From positions 1-55,976 of the forward strand of contig NZ_JADYTY010000014.1 of the NCBI RefSeq assembly GCF_021531495.1: 55,976 nt of DNA. The letters run 5' to 3'. Source of the DNA: Anaerovibrio lipolyticus (GTDB taxonomy: Bacteria > Bacillota > Negativicutes > Selenomonadales > Selenomonadaceae). Made by a program: the position numbers and the translations under genes. Below, in pieces: positions 37,064 through 45,133 of this stretch. The notes below the pieces were generated by a model, which ran no database searches, was not told where the DNA came from, and saw nothing but the letters and a program-made list of their open reading frames with translations. Positions within the stretch are counted from its first letter, which is position 1. Each line of letters opens with the position of its first letter.

Positions 37064-37162
37064 AGTCAATTCTCCATTCTAAAAAACAGCTCCAGGCTGC
37101 TTTGCCGGGAAATAAATCAGCGGCAGGGGCGCCCGGAGCAAATATTTTCTTACTTATAAATA

Positions 37163-38167
37163 TTACTCTACTACGTCGGCATCCTTCAGCAGATCATCGC
37201 TAAGGGTAATGCCTAACTTAGCAGCATCAGTCTTGTTAAACATAGCCTTGAGAACCTTGGCAAACTGAATTGGCATATTGGCAGGCTTGGATTTTCCCTC
37301 CAGAATATCAGCAGCCATATGGCCGGACTGCTTGCCCAGCTCATAGTAATCAATACCATAGGTAGCCAGACCGCCGTTCTTTACCATATTTGGCTCACCG
37401 CAGATAACTGGCTTCTTGGCAGCATCGGTAACAGATACCAAAGTAGGAATTGCAGAAGCAATTACATTGTCAGTTGGCTCCCAGAAAATATCAACCTTGC
37501 CCACCAGACTCTGAGCAGCCTGCTGAATATCATTTACATTGGAAATGGTAGCAGACTCAACTTTCAGGCCCTTGGACTCAGCATATTCCTTCATAGCTTT
37601 GAACTGAATCTCAGAATTGGCCTCGCTGGAGGTATAGATACAGCCAATGGTCTTAGCATTTGGTGCAATCTTCAGCAGCAGATCAATCTGCTCCTTGATA
37701 GGATTCATATCGCTGGTACCAGTCAGATTGCCGCCTGGCTCATTATTGCTTTTAATCAGCTTGGCACCTTCATAGTCAGTAATAGCAGAAGCTACAATAG
37801 GAATATCCTTGGTAAGATTGGCTACAGTCTGAGCTGCAGGTGTAGCAATGGCATAAATCAAATCAACCTTGTCATTAACAAAACGCTGACCGATATTCTG
37901 CAGATTGGACTGGTCGGCCTGAGCATTTTGCTGGTCAATTATCAGATTCTTGCCCTCCTCAAAGCCACGCTCCTTAAGACCATCTACAAAGCCCTTGTTG
38001 GCAGCATCCAGAGCATTGTGCTCTACCAGCTGAACAATGCCTACCTTGTACTGCTTGTCGCCAGAGTTGTCAGCCGCCTTGTTAGAGCCGCAGCCAGCTA
38101 ACAGGCCAAAGGACATAATAGCAGCGGCGCAGAGAGCAGCTGCCTTTATTTTCTTACCGAAAATCAT
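37163..38167 (-). CDS. ABC importer substrate-binding lipoprotein (TrpX-like)
   Basis: The 334-residue protein begins with a lipoprotein signal peptide ending in the lipobox LLAGC (Cys near residue 26) and then matches the ABC_sub_bind (PF04392-type) receptors: YKVGIVQLVEHNALDAANKG and YAIATPAAQTVANLTKDIPI. In other Firmicutes such receptors bind tryptophan or other aromatic compounds. AAGGGG lies 8 bases before the ATG at 38167; the GTG at 38176 falls in that site. It is the first gene of the three-gene importer operon. Confidence 0.92.
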   Translation of the reverse strand: MIFGKKIKAAALCAAAIMSFGLLAGCGSNKAADNSGDKQYKVGIVQLVEHNALDAANKGFVDGLKERGFEEGKNLIIDQQNAQADQSNLQNIGQRFVNDKVDLIYAIATPAAQTVANLTKDIPIVASAITDYEGAKLIKSNNEPGGNLTGTSDMNPIKEQIDLLLKIAPNAKTIGCIYTSSEANSEIQFKAMKEYAESKGLKVESATISNVNDIQQAAQSLVGKVDIFWEPTDNVIASAIPTLVSVTDAAKKPVICGEPNMVKNGGLATYGIDYYELGKQSGHMAADILEGKSKPANMPIQFAKVLKAMFNKTDAAKLGITLSDDLLKDADVVE

Positions 38168-38315
38168 TAAAACCACCCCTTAAACATTATAGAAAAACTT
38201 AAATAGTATTATACATTATTAAAAGACAAAAATCCATAATTATATTTACCTTTTAATAGGTTAAAGTAAAATTAAATAAAAACTGTTGAAATAAGTATGT
38301 ATTTAGCAATGACAA

Positions 38316-38342
38316 AGGGATAGCCAACTAGCAGCTATCCCT
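38316..38342 (-). terminator. Hairpin after glnK
   Basis: AGGGATAGC (38316-38324) pairs with GCTATCCCT (38334-38342). The T tract on the minus strand is weak (TTTGTC), so termination may be partial. Confidence 0.55.
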
Positions 38343-38370
38343 CTGTCTATAGTGTATGTTGTGTGGATAT

Positions 38371-38739
38371 CTATTTCTTTTCTCCAGGAATGTCCATTAT
38401 AGCCTCTGGACCTCTCTGGCCTGTACGAATGCGGACAGCATCGGTCAGCTCGGTAACGAAGATTTTGCCATCACCGTAGTTGCCAGTGCGGAGAGCCTTT
38501 TCGGCCGCATCCAATACAGTATCAACAGGAATCTCGCAGACAACGGTTTCCAATTTGATTTTTGGAACCAGATTTACATCATATTTTTTGCCACGATAGA
38601 CCTCTTCATGGCCTTTCTGCAGGCCACAGCCAAAGACCTGGCTGACAGTCATACCCAGCACACCAATATCATTTAATGCTTCCATCAGCTCATCCAGCTT
38701 GTTGGAGCGGGTGATAATCTCAATTTTGGTCATCTTCAT
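38371..38739 (-). CDS. glnK: Nitrogen regulatory protein PII (GlnK)
   Basis: The 122-residue protein has PII features: MTKIEIITRSNKLDELMEAL, the T-loop EEVYRGKKYDVNLVPKIKLE with tyrosines at 48 and 53, and the nucleotide-binding TGNYGDGKIFV. GlnK senses 2-oxoglutarate, ATP and ADP and plugs the Amt channel. Its ATG overlaps the amt stop by one base (TAATG), and AGGGAGG inside amt serves as ribosome site. The C-terminus is longer than in E. coli GlnK. I cannot tell whether the T-loop Tyr is modified; no uridylyltransferase is in the window. Confidence 0.96.
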   Translation of the reverse strand: MKMTKIEIITRSNKLDELMEALNDIGVLGMTVSQVFGCGLQKGHEEVYRGKKYDVNLVPKIKLETVVCEIPVDTVLDAAEKALRTGNYGDGKIFVTELTDAVRIRTGQRGPEAIMDIPGEKK

Positions 38740-40052
38740 TATATTGTGCCTCCCTTGGCATTAACCTTCATGACAGTATTGGCCAGCATTTCGCTGGAAT
38801 CCTCAAAGCTGCCCATAATAGTACCGCCTACAACGGAGCGGCCATAGCCACGCTCGCCATGTTCCACGATATCCAAGCCAGCCAGTTCCTCGGACTCATC
38901 AGCACGCACATCACAGATAGCGCTGACAATCTTGAAGAGGATGAAAGTACCTACAATAGCCAATGCATAGGCTACAACAGTGGAAATAACCTGAGCTACA
39001 AACAAATCAGTTTCCCCATAGAAAAGACCGTTGGCACCAGCTGGGTTTACACCAGTGGTAGCCCAAAGACCGGTGGCCAGAGAACCCCAGGTACCGCCTA
39101 TACCGTGAATACCAAAGGCATCAAGGGAATCATCATAGCCCAGCTTGTCCTTAAGAACGGCTACGGCAAAGTAGCAGATACCGCCGCCTATCAGACCAAT
39201 GATAATGGCAGGTAATGGCTCTACAAAACCAGCAGCTGGAGTAATAGCTACCAGACCTGCAATACAACCGGAAACAGCACCCAGAACAGTTGGCTTGCCG
39301 TTAAACTTCCACTCCATGAGTACCCAGGAAACAGTAGCAGCGGCAGCAGCAGCCTGAGATACTACAAAGGCACTGGCAGCCAGTGCATTAGCACCAAGGG
39401 CACTGCCGGCATTGAAGCCGAACCAGCCAAACCACAGAATCGAAGCACCTAGAACAGTCATTGGCAGGTTATGAGGCAGCATGGCGGTTCTGCCATAGCC
39501 ACTGCGCTTGCCAAGTAGAATACAAAGAGTCAAACCAGAAACACCAGAGAGAATATGGATAACCAGGCCACCAGCAAAGTCCAAAGCACCCAGCTCGGCC
39601 AGGAAGCCACCGCCCCATACCCAATGAGCCATCGGGTTATAAATTAATACAGCCCACAGCAGCATGAGAATGGCAAAGGCCTTGAACTTCATTCTCTCAG
39701 CAAAGGCACCAGTAATCAGGGCTGGAGTCAATGCAGCAAACATACACTGGAAGGCTACAAAGGCCAGCTCTGGAATAGTACCACCCTCCAGAATCTTCAT
39801 GCCAATGCCGGTTAGGCCGACCTTGCTGAAATCACCAATAAAGCCATTTACATCAGGGCCAAAGGCCATAGTGTAACCAATAACGATAAACTCTACAGAA
39901 ATCATGGCCAGAATGAACATGCTCTGCATAATAGTGGTCAGTACGTTTTTGCTTCTAACCATGCCACCGTAGAACAGGGCAAGGCCAGGTGTCATAAAGA
40001 ATACCAGGGCCGCGCTAATCAGGACCCAGGCAGTATCGCCAGTATCAATCAT
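38739..40052 (-). CDS. amt: Ammonium transporter Amt
   Basis: The 437-residue protein has the 11-helix Amt fold. It contains FFMTPGLALFYGGMVRSKN near the N-terminus, WVWGGGFLAELGALDFAGG with the conserved Asp, the pore histidines in VIHILSGVSGL and DAFGIHGIGG, and the usual C-terminal tail. The ATG at 40052 is preferred to 40082 since AAAGGA lies 10 bases upstream. It is coupled to glnK, the standard arrangement in which PII gates the channel. Upstream lies a 220-base structured leader with a strong terminator. Confidence 0.97.
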   Translation of the reverse strand: MIDTGDTAWVLISAALVFFMTPGLALFYGGMVRSKNVLTTIMQSMFILAMISVEFIVIGYTMAFGPDVNGFIGDFSKVGLTGIGMKILEGGTIPELAFVAFQCMFAALTPALITGAFAERMKFKAFAILMLLWAVLIYNPMAHWVWGGGFLAELGALDFAGGLVIHILSGVSGLTLCILLGKRSGYGRTAMLPHNLPMTVLGASILWFGWFGFNAGSALGANALAASAFVVSQAAAAAATVSWVLMEWKFNGKPTVLGAVSGCIAGLVAITPAAGFVEPLPAIIIGLIGGGICYFAVAVLKDKLGYDDSLDAFGIHGIGGTWGSLATGLWATTGVNPAGANGLFYGETDLFVAQVISTVVAYALAIVGTFILFKIVSAICDVRADESEELAGLDIVEHGERGYGRSVVGGTIMGSFEDSSEMLANTVMKVNAKGGTI

Positions 40053-40274
40053 GTTAATCAAATCCTTTCTCCACACATACACAACTACTTAAATAATAGA
40101 TAAAAACGGCTTTGCCTTAACAAAAAATGCCGTCCCATAGCTATTTGTCTAAATAACCATAAGACGACATTGTCTCGGCAGATGAAATTGTGATATATAT
40201 ATCATTCGCCCGGAAAACAGAAAAGTCCCGAAAAACCTGATTGGCTTTCCGGGACTCCATTGTCCGTTTGATGT
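40053..40274 (-). promoter_or_regulatory. Structured, terminator-containing leader of amt-glnK
   Basis: The transcript starting near 40273 first meets two mutually exclusive stems sharing CCCG: AGTCCCG/CGGGACT (40256-40250 with 40230-40224) or CCCGGAAA/TTTCCGGG (40253-40246 with 40216-40209). It then reaches the 18-bp terminator at 40168-40121. A second small hairpin GGC-AAA-GCC followed by GTTTTT comes next, then the amt ribosome site. This layout is that of a riboswitch or protein-controlled attenuator. I match it to no known class. A 39-codon frame (ATG near 40262, stop in the terminator stem) could be a leader peptide but lacks a ribosome site. Confidence 0.6.
40121..40168 (-). terminator. 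18-bp intrinsic terminator in the amt leader
   Basis: On the minus strand GTCGTCTTATGGTTATTT (40168-40151) pairs over its whole length with AAATAGCTATGGGACGGC (40146-40129), counting five G-U pairs, around an AGAC loop. TTTTTT follows (complement of 40122-40127). It lies about 70 bases before the amt start. Confidence 0.85.
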
Positions 40275-40279
40275 AATTT

Positions 40280-40308
40280 ATTATAGTCACATGGCTTGGG
40301 AATGTCAA
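40280..40308 (-). promoter_or_regulatory. Consensus promoter of amt-glnK
   Basis: Minus strand TTGACA (40308-40303), 17-base spacer, TATAAT (40285-40280): a perfect sigma70-type promoter. Confidence 0.85.
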
Positions 40309-40423
40309 TAGACAAAGGTATTGTATACGTGGATACAATAGAAAGATGGTGAAAGGGATATTTATTTTTCTTGCCAAAGTAGGTATAATATCATTGTTAT
40401 GTTATTGACAGAATACTATTTTC

Positions 40424-40452
40424 TTGACCTTTGGAGGAAAATGTGTTATCAT
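40424..40452 (+). promoter_or_regulatory. Promoter of metNIQ
   Basis: TTGACC (40424-40429), 17-base spacer, TATCAT (40447-40452). The leader would be only about 36 bases, leaving no room for a SAM riboswitch. Confidence 0.65.
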
Positions 40453-40494
40453 GCAAAACATACAGGAAAACAATGTTTTTAGGAGTTGAAGCCT

Positions 40495-41553
40495 GTGATT
40501 GATTTATCCCATATTGAGAAAATCTATGACAGTCCCTCTGGCCCGGTAAAGGCTATTAAGGATATCAGCCTCCATATTAATAAGGGAGAAATTTATGGTA
40601 TCATTGGTCTTAGCGGTGCTGGCAAATCCACCTTGGTACGGTGTATCAATCTTTTGGAGCGCCCTACCAGTGGTGTGGTAACAGTGGATGGTCAGGATAT
40701 AACAGCCATGAGCGAGAGCCAGCTTAGGCAGGCCCGCAAAAGTATTGGTATGATTTTTCAGCATTTTAATCTGCTGTCCTCGGCAACGGTATATGACAAT
40801 GTTGCCTTTCCTTTGCGGTTGGTTAATGCCCCCAAGGAAAAGATTCACAAGAAGGTTATGGAGCTTTTGGAGCTGGTAGGTCTTGCTAATAAGGCAGATC
40901 AATATCCATCCCAGCTATCTGGTGGTCAGAAGCAGCGGGTAGGTATTGCTAGAGCTTTGGCCAGTGAGCCAAAGATTCTGCTGTGCGATGAGGCTACCTC
41001 AGCCTTGGATCCACAGACCACCAAGTCTATTCTGCAGCTTATCAAGGATATTAATGCTAAGTTGAAACTTACTGTAGTGGTTATTACCCATGAAATGCAG
41101 GTTATCAAGGATATTTGCGATAAGGTAGCTGTTATTGACAAGGGCGTTATTGCGGAAAAGGGCAGAGTGCTGGACGTATTTACCAATCCCCAGCAGCCTA
41201 TTACCAAGGAATTTATCAGTGTGCTGCTCAGTAATGATTTGCCAGTAGGCTTTCGGGAGCGGGAAGTTAAGGCAGAGCCATTCCCAGATAGTCTGCTGTT
41301 AATTCGTCTAACCTTTATTGGAGAATCTGCCAATGAACCAGTTATCAGCAAGTTGATTAAGAATTTCGACCTGGAGGTTGGCATTCTCTTCGGCAGTCTG
41401 GATGATATCAAGGATGTGCCTTTTGGCCGTTTGATTATCAGTTTGGATGGCAGCCAGGAGGAAATTGACAAGGCTATGTCCTATGTAGAAAAACAAGAAC
41501 TGAAAGTGGAGGTGATTGGCTATGTCAGCAGACATGATTCCACTCATCACTAA
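40495..41553 (+). CDS. metN: Methionine ABC importer ATP-binding protein MetN
   Basis: The 352-residue ATPase has Walker A GLSGAGKST, signature QLSGGQKQRVGIARAL and Walker B ILLCDEATSAL. It ends in a C-terminal NIL regulatory domain (about 265-345, LLLIRLTFIGESANEPVISK onward) that binds methionine and inhibits transport in E. coli MetN. The start is GTG at 40495 with AGGAG 9 bases upstream; the TTG at 40486 is too close to that site. It overlaps metI and is first in metN-metI-metQ. Confidence 0.96.
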   Translation: MIDLSHIEKIYDSPSGPVKAIKDISLHINKGEIYGIIGLSGAGKSTLVRCINLLERPTSGVVTVDGQDITAMSESQLRQARKSIGMIFQHFNLLSSATVYDNVAFPLRLVNAPKEKIHKKVMELLELVGLANKADQYPSQLSGGQKQRVGIARALASEPKILLCDEATSALDPQTTKSILQLIKDINAKLKLTVVVITHEMQVIKDICDKVAVIDKGVIAEKGRVLDVFTNPQQPITKEFISVLLSNDLPVGFREREVKAEPFPDSLLLIRLTFIGESANEPVISKLIKNFDLEVGILFGSLDDIKDVPFGRLIISLDGSQEEIDKAMSYVEKQELKVEVIGYVSRHDSTHH

Positions 41554-42175
41554 GGCTATGGGAGAAACCGTTTATATGGTGGCTCTGTCTATGGTGATAG
41601 CCTCTATAATCGGTGTTCCTCTTGGGGTGTTGCTGCACACCACCGCCAAAAATCAGATTTTGGAATGTGCGGTAATTAACAAGGTATTAGGTGCAGTAGT
41701 AAATGCTGTTCGTTCTATTCCTTTCGTTATATTAATGGTAGCAATTATACCTTTGACTCGTCTGTTGGTAGGCAGTTCTATTGGTACAACGGCTGCTATG
41801 GTGCCATTGGTACTAGCCTCTGTGCCTTTCATCGGACGTCAGGTAGAAACCTCTCTCAGAGAGATTCCAGAGGGAATTGTGGAGGCAGCACAGGCTATGG
41901 GTGCCACCCCTATGCAGATTATTACCAAGGTGCTTTTGCCAGAGGCTATGCCTAATATTGTGGCTCAGCTCACAACTGTTGTTATCAGTCTGGTAGGTGA
42001 ATCTGCTATGGCTGGTGCCATTGGCGGCGGTGGCCTGGGTGATTTGGCTATTCGCTATGGTTATCAGCGCTTCCGCCCTGATATTATGATTGCCACTGTA
42101 GTAGTGCTGATTATCATGGTGCAGGTTGTGCAGTTTGCTGGTAATGCTTTGGCCAAGAAACTGGATAAGCGATAA
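41522..42175 (+). CDS. metI: Methionine ABC importer permease MetI
   Basis: The 217-residue protein has five hydrophobic segments and the ABC-permease EAA loop (EAAQAMGATPMQIITKVLLP) that docks on MetN. NAVRSIPFVILMVAIIPLTR is typical of MetI. The ATG at 41522 has GGAGG 9 bases upstream inside metN, giving a 32-base overlap. Together with MetN and MetQ it imports D- and L-methionine. Confidence 0.96.
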   Translation: MSADMIPLITKAMGETVYMVALSMVIASIIGVPLGVLLHTTAKNQILECAVINKVLGAVVNAVRSIPFVILMVAIIPLTRLLVGSSIGTTAAMVPLVLASVPFIGRQVETSLREIPEGIVEAAQAMGATPMQIITKVLLPEAMPNIVAQLTTVVISLVGESAMAGAIGGGGLGDLAIRYGYQRFRPDIMIATVVVLIIMVQVVQFAGNALAKKLDKR

Positions 42176-42245
42176 GTTTTTTATGACAAATGGTGCAACA
42201 TAAATGCATTTATTTGTCCAACATAAAAAAGGAGGAATATATATT

Positions 42246-43064
42246 ATGAAGAAAGTATTAGCAGTTTTGGCAGCAATGGCTGTAGCTGTTCTGGCTTTGG
42301 CTGGCTGCGGCGGCACTGATGATAAGAAGGCTGCCACTGAAACCAAGGTACTGAAGGTAGGTGCTACCGCAGTTCCTCATGCTGAGATTCTGGAGCAGAT
42401 TAAGGATGATCTGAAGGCAGAGGGCATTGATTTGCAGGTTGTTGAGTTCAATGACTATGTACAGCCAAACCTTGCTCTTAACGACAAGGAGTTGGATGCC
42501 AACTACTTCCAGCACGCTCCATATCTGGAGAACTTCATAAAGGAGCATCCAGAGGTAAAGCTGGCTAACGCTGCCGGTATTCATATTGAGCCAATGGGCA
42601 TCTATTCTCACAAGGTAAAGAGCCTGAATGAGGTTAAGGATGGCGCTACTGTAGCTATTCCTAATGATCCTACCAATGGCGGCCGTGCTTTGATTCTTTT
42701 GAGCAAGGCTGGTCTTATTACCCTGAAGGATAACAACGATATTGCTGCAACTGTAAATGATATTACAGCTAATCCAAAGAACTTAAAGTTCCAGGAGCTG
42801 GAGGCTGCTCAGGTGCCACGTTCCATTGATGATGTAGATCTGGCTGTTATCAACAGCAATTTCGCTATGCAGGTACCTTTGAATCCAGTAAAGGATTCCC
42901 TGTATATTGAGGATGCTACTTCTCCATATGTAAACATCGTAGCTGTTCGTCAGGGTGATGAGGAGCGTCCAGAGATTAAGGCATTAATCAAGGCTCTCCA
43001 GTCCGAGAAGGTTAAGAAGTTCATCGAGGAGAAATACCAGGGTGCTGTTGTAGCAACCTTCTAA
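42246..43064 (+). CDS. metQ: Methionine-binding lipoprotein MetQ
   Basis: The 272-residue receptor starts MKKVLAVLAAMAVAVLALAGC, a lipoprotein signal peptide with lipobox LAGC. The mature part matches the NlpA/MetQ family: VGATAVPHAEILEQIK, DYVQPNLALNDKELDANYFQ, then IPNDPTNGGRALILL. AGGAGG lies 10 bases before the ATG at 42246. Upstream GTG/ATG codons in the frame (42204) lack a site. It is followed by a terminator at 43079. Confidence 0.97.
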   Translation: MKKVLAVLAAMAVAVLALAGCGGTDDKKAATETKVLKVGATAVPHAEILEQIKDDLKAEGIDLQVVEFNDYVQPNLALNDKELDANYFQHAPYLENFIKEHPEVKLANAAGIHIEPMGIYSHKVKSLNEVKDGATVAIPNDPTNGGRALILLSKAGLITLKDNNDIAATVNDITANPKNLKFQELEAAQVPRSIDDVDLAVINSNFAMQVPLNPVKDSLYIEDATSPYVNIVAVRQGDEERPEIKALIKALQSEKVKKFIEEKYQGAVVATF

Positions 43065-43078
43065 TTTCATAGTAATTG

Positions 43079-43121
43079 TAGAACTGTCTCATTGGTCAAA
43101 ATGCGGCAGTTCTATTTTTTT
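43079..43121 (+). terminator. Terminator of metNIQ
   Basis: TAGAACTG (43079-43086) pairs with CAGTTCTA (43107-43114), followed by seven Ts. Confidence 0.85.
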
Positions 43122-43306
43122 GAGATTGTTAGAGTTACATTTTAAGATATTTTGCTGGTGGTAATTGATGTAAATAATTTGTACAACAAATTTCATTACG
43201 CTATAACAAATTGTTCAGTTGACAGACAGTTTTTACCCATAATAAGCATTATTAGAAGGAGTCCTTGCAATTTACAAGAAAAATCTATTTTTTCTTATTA
43301 TTTTTG

Positions 43307-43335
43307 TTGACTTCTTAAATGTGTTAGGGTATTAT
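43307..43335 (+). promoter_or_regulatory. Promoter of glpABC
   Basis: TTGACT (43307-43312), 17-base spacer, TATTAT (43330-43335). Upstream AT-rich DNA from 43122 contains the palindrome AACAAATTGTT near 43205-43215, a possible operator. Confidence 0.7.
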
Positions 43336-43341
43336 AAACAT

Positions 43342-43507
43342 ATCAATGAAATTTTGTTGCGATTGGATTTTTATAATGTGCAATCGGAGGAAAATTCAAA
43401 TATGAGGTACCGGTAAAGCATAGGCATTATTGATTATTCGTGTATTTCCGCTGTATCTCATAGTGAAGCACAGCTTCTGTGTGTATTATAGAAAATGGGG
43501 GATTGTT
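43342..43507 (+). promoter_or_regulatory. Long structured 5' UTR of glpABC
   Basis: The ~165-base leader holds CGATTG/CAATCG around position 43358-43386, TATGAG (43401-43406) pairing with CTCATA (43457-43462), and the hairpin GAAGC-ACA-GCTTC (43465-43477). The same GTGAAGC..GCTTC hairpin recurs in the glpK leader. No T run follows, so it is not a terminator in this state. Confidence 0.45.
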
Positions 43508-45133
43508 ATGGTAAAGGACAAGGCTACGGTTGTCGTTGTAGGCGGCGGAGCTACAGGTGTTGGTATCCTGCGCGACCTGTCCATGCGCGGTATCGACGCA
43601 CTTTTGATCGAGAAACTTGATATGGTCAATGGTGCTAGCTCTCGTTATCATGGTCTTTTGCACAGTGGTGCAAGATACGCTGTAAAAGATCAGGAAGCAG
43701 CAAAAGAGTGTATTAAGGAGAACACTATTCTGCGCCGTATCGGTAAGTCCTGTGTAGAGGCTACTACTGGTATGTTTGTTCAGGTTGAGGGTGATGATCC
43801 TGACTTTGTTGATCCTTGGCTCAAGGGATGCGCTGAAAGCGGCATTTCCACTCGTGAGCTCAGCAAGGAGGAGGCTCTTCGTTTGGAGCCAAATCTGTCT
43901 CGCAAGCTGAAGGTTGCTTATGAGGTTCCAGATGGAGCTATTGATGGTTTCCGTATGTCCTGGCAGAATCTGCAGTCTGCAGCTCGTTATGGCGGTCGTT
44001 ACAAGACCTATACTGAGCTGATTAAGGTAAACATTGAAAATGCTACTGTAAAGAGCATTACCGTTCGTGACAATGTTACCAAGGAAGAGTATGACATTGA
44101 GTGCGAGATTTTGGTAAATGCAGCTGGTCCTTGGGCTGGCAAGGTTGCAGAACTGGCTGGTTTGGAATGTAATGTAAGCCCATCCAAGGGTACTTTGATT
44201 GCTTTTAATCAGCGTATTACCAACCATGTTGTAAACCGTCTCCGTAAGCCATCCAATGGCGATATTTTCGTGCCACATGGTTCTATTACCATTCTTGGTA
44301 CTTCCTCCATAACTATTCCAGATCCAGAGGATACCTCCACTTCTTGGGAAGAGGTTGAAGAACTGATGAAGACCGGTGTTGGCGTATTTGAGCATCTTCG
44401 GGATTATCGTATCCTCCGCGTATTTGCTGGTTCCCGTCCTCTGTATGTACCAAAGGGTGCTGAGGGCGGCCGTAATGCATCCCGTGGCTTTGTTACCATC
44501 GACCATGAGAAGGAAGATGGTCTGAAGGGCATGATGACTATTTGTGGTGGTAAGTTCACTACCTATCGTCTCATGGCTGAGAAGTTCTGTGATGTTTTGG
44601 CTCCAAAACTTCACAATACTGCTAAGTGCCGTACTGCTGAGGAGGATTTGGTTCCAGAGGTTTCAGAGGCAGAGAAGAAGGCTGCTCGTCAGTACTTCCC
44701 ATCTTATGGTGTAAATTTGGCTGCTACTCGTCTGGGCGTAGAGAAGTTTGGCGATGTTGTTAAGACTTTGAAGGAACAGCCTGAGACTAGAGAGGTTCTT
44801 TGCGAGTGCGAGAATGTTACTATGGCAGAGATTCAGCGCATTGCAGCTGAGCCTACCAGCCATTGCGTAGCAGATGTAAGAAGAAGAACCCGTCTGGGTA
44901 TGGGTACCTGTCAGGGTAACTACTGTGCTATTCGTAGTGCTGCTGTTGCCAACAAGCTCTTCAAGAATAAGTTTGAAGGCTGCAGCGATTCACTTTCCGA
45001 TATGAAGAACTTCCTCCAGGCAAGATGGAAGGGTATTACTCCTGTAATGGCAGGCAAGACCCTCCGGGAAGCAGAAATGACAAGAGGCATGTACGAGCTG
45101 TTGTTTAACGTAAATGGGGGTAGACGAGGATGA
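43508..45133 (+). CDS. glpA: Anaerobic glycerol-3-phosphate dehydrogenase subunit A
   Basis: GlpA is the FAD catalytic subunit that oxidises sn-glycerol-3-phosphate to DHAP with electrons passed through GlpB/GlpC to menaquinone. The 541-residue protein begins with the FAD motif VVVVGGGATGVGILRDL (9-25), followed by GASSRYHGLLHSGARYAVKD. The C-terminus has a BFD-like [2Fe-2S] module: CECENVTMAEIQRIA, then GMGTCQGNYC. GGGGG lies before the ATG at 43508; the upstream frame from 43430 has no site. Codon use is strongly biased to GCT, GGT, CGT and AAG, suggesting high expression. It overlaps glpB by 4 bases (ATGA). Confidence 0.97.
   Translation: MVKDKATVVVVGGGATGVGILRDLSMRGIDALLIEKLDMVNGASSRYHGLLHSGARYAVKDQEAAKECIKENTILRRIGKSCVEATTGMFVQVEGDDPDFVDPWLKGCAESGISTRELSKEEALRLEPNLSRKLKVAYEVPDGAIDGFRMSWQNLQSAARYGGRYKTYTELIKVNIENATVKSITVRDNVTKEEYDIECEILVNAAGPWAGKVAELAGLECNVSPSKGTLIAFNQRITNHVVNRLRKPSNGDIFVPHGSITILGTSSITIPDPEDTSTSWEEVEELMKTGVGVFEHLRDYRILRVFAGSRPLYVPKGAEGGRNASRGFVTIDHEKEDGLKGMMTICGGKFTTYRLMAEKFCDVLAPKLHNTAKCRTAEEDLVPEVSEAEKKAARQYFPSYGVNLAATRLGVEKFGDVVKTLKEQPETREVLCECENVTMAEIQRIAAEPTSHCVADVRRRTRLGMGTCQGNYCAIRSAAVANKLFKNKFEGCSDSLSDMKNFLQARWKGITPVMAGKTLREAEMTRGMYELLFNVNGGRRG

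Noticed and set aside
40141-40377. 78-residue ORF (or its 39-residue inner part) upstream of amt
   Set aside because: It spans the promoter and the terminator stem and lacks a ribosome site; the pairing pattern explains the sequence better. A leader peptide remains a minor alternative.
40430-40494. SAM riboswitch upstream of metN
   Set aside because: The predicted leader is about 36 bases, too short for any SAM riboswitch.
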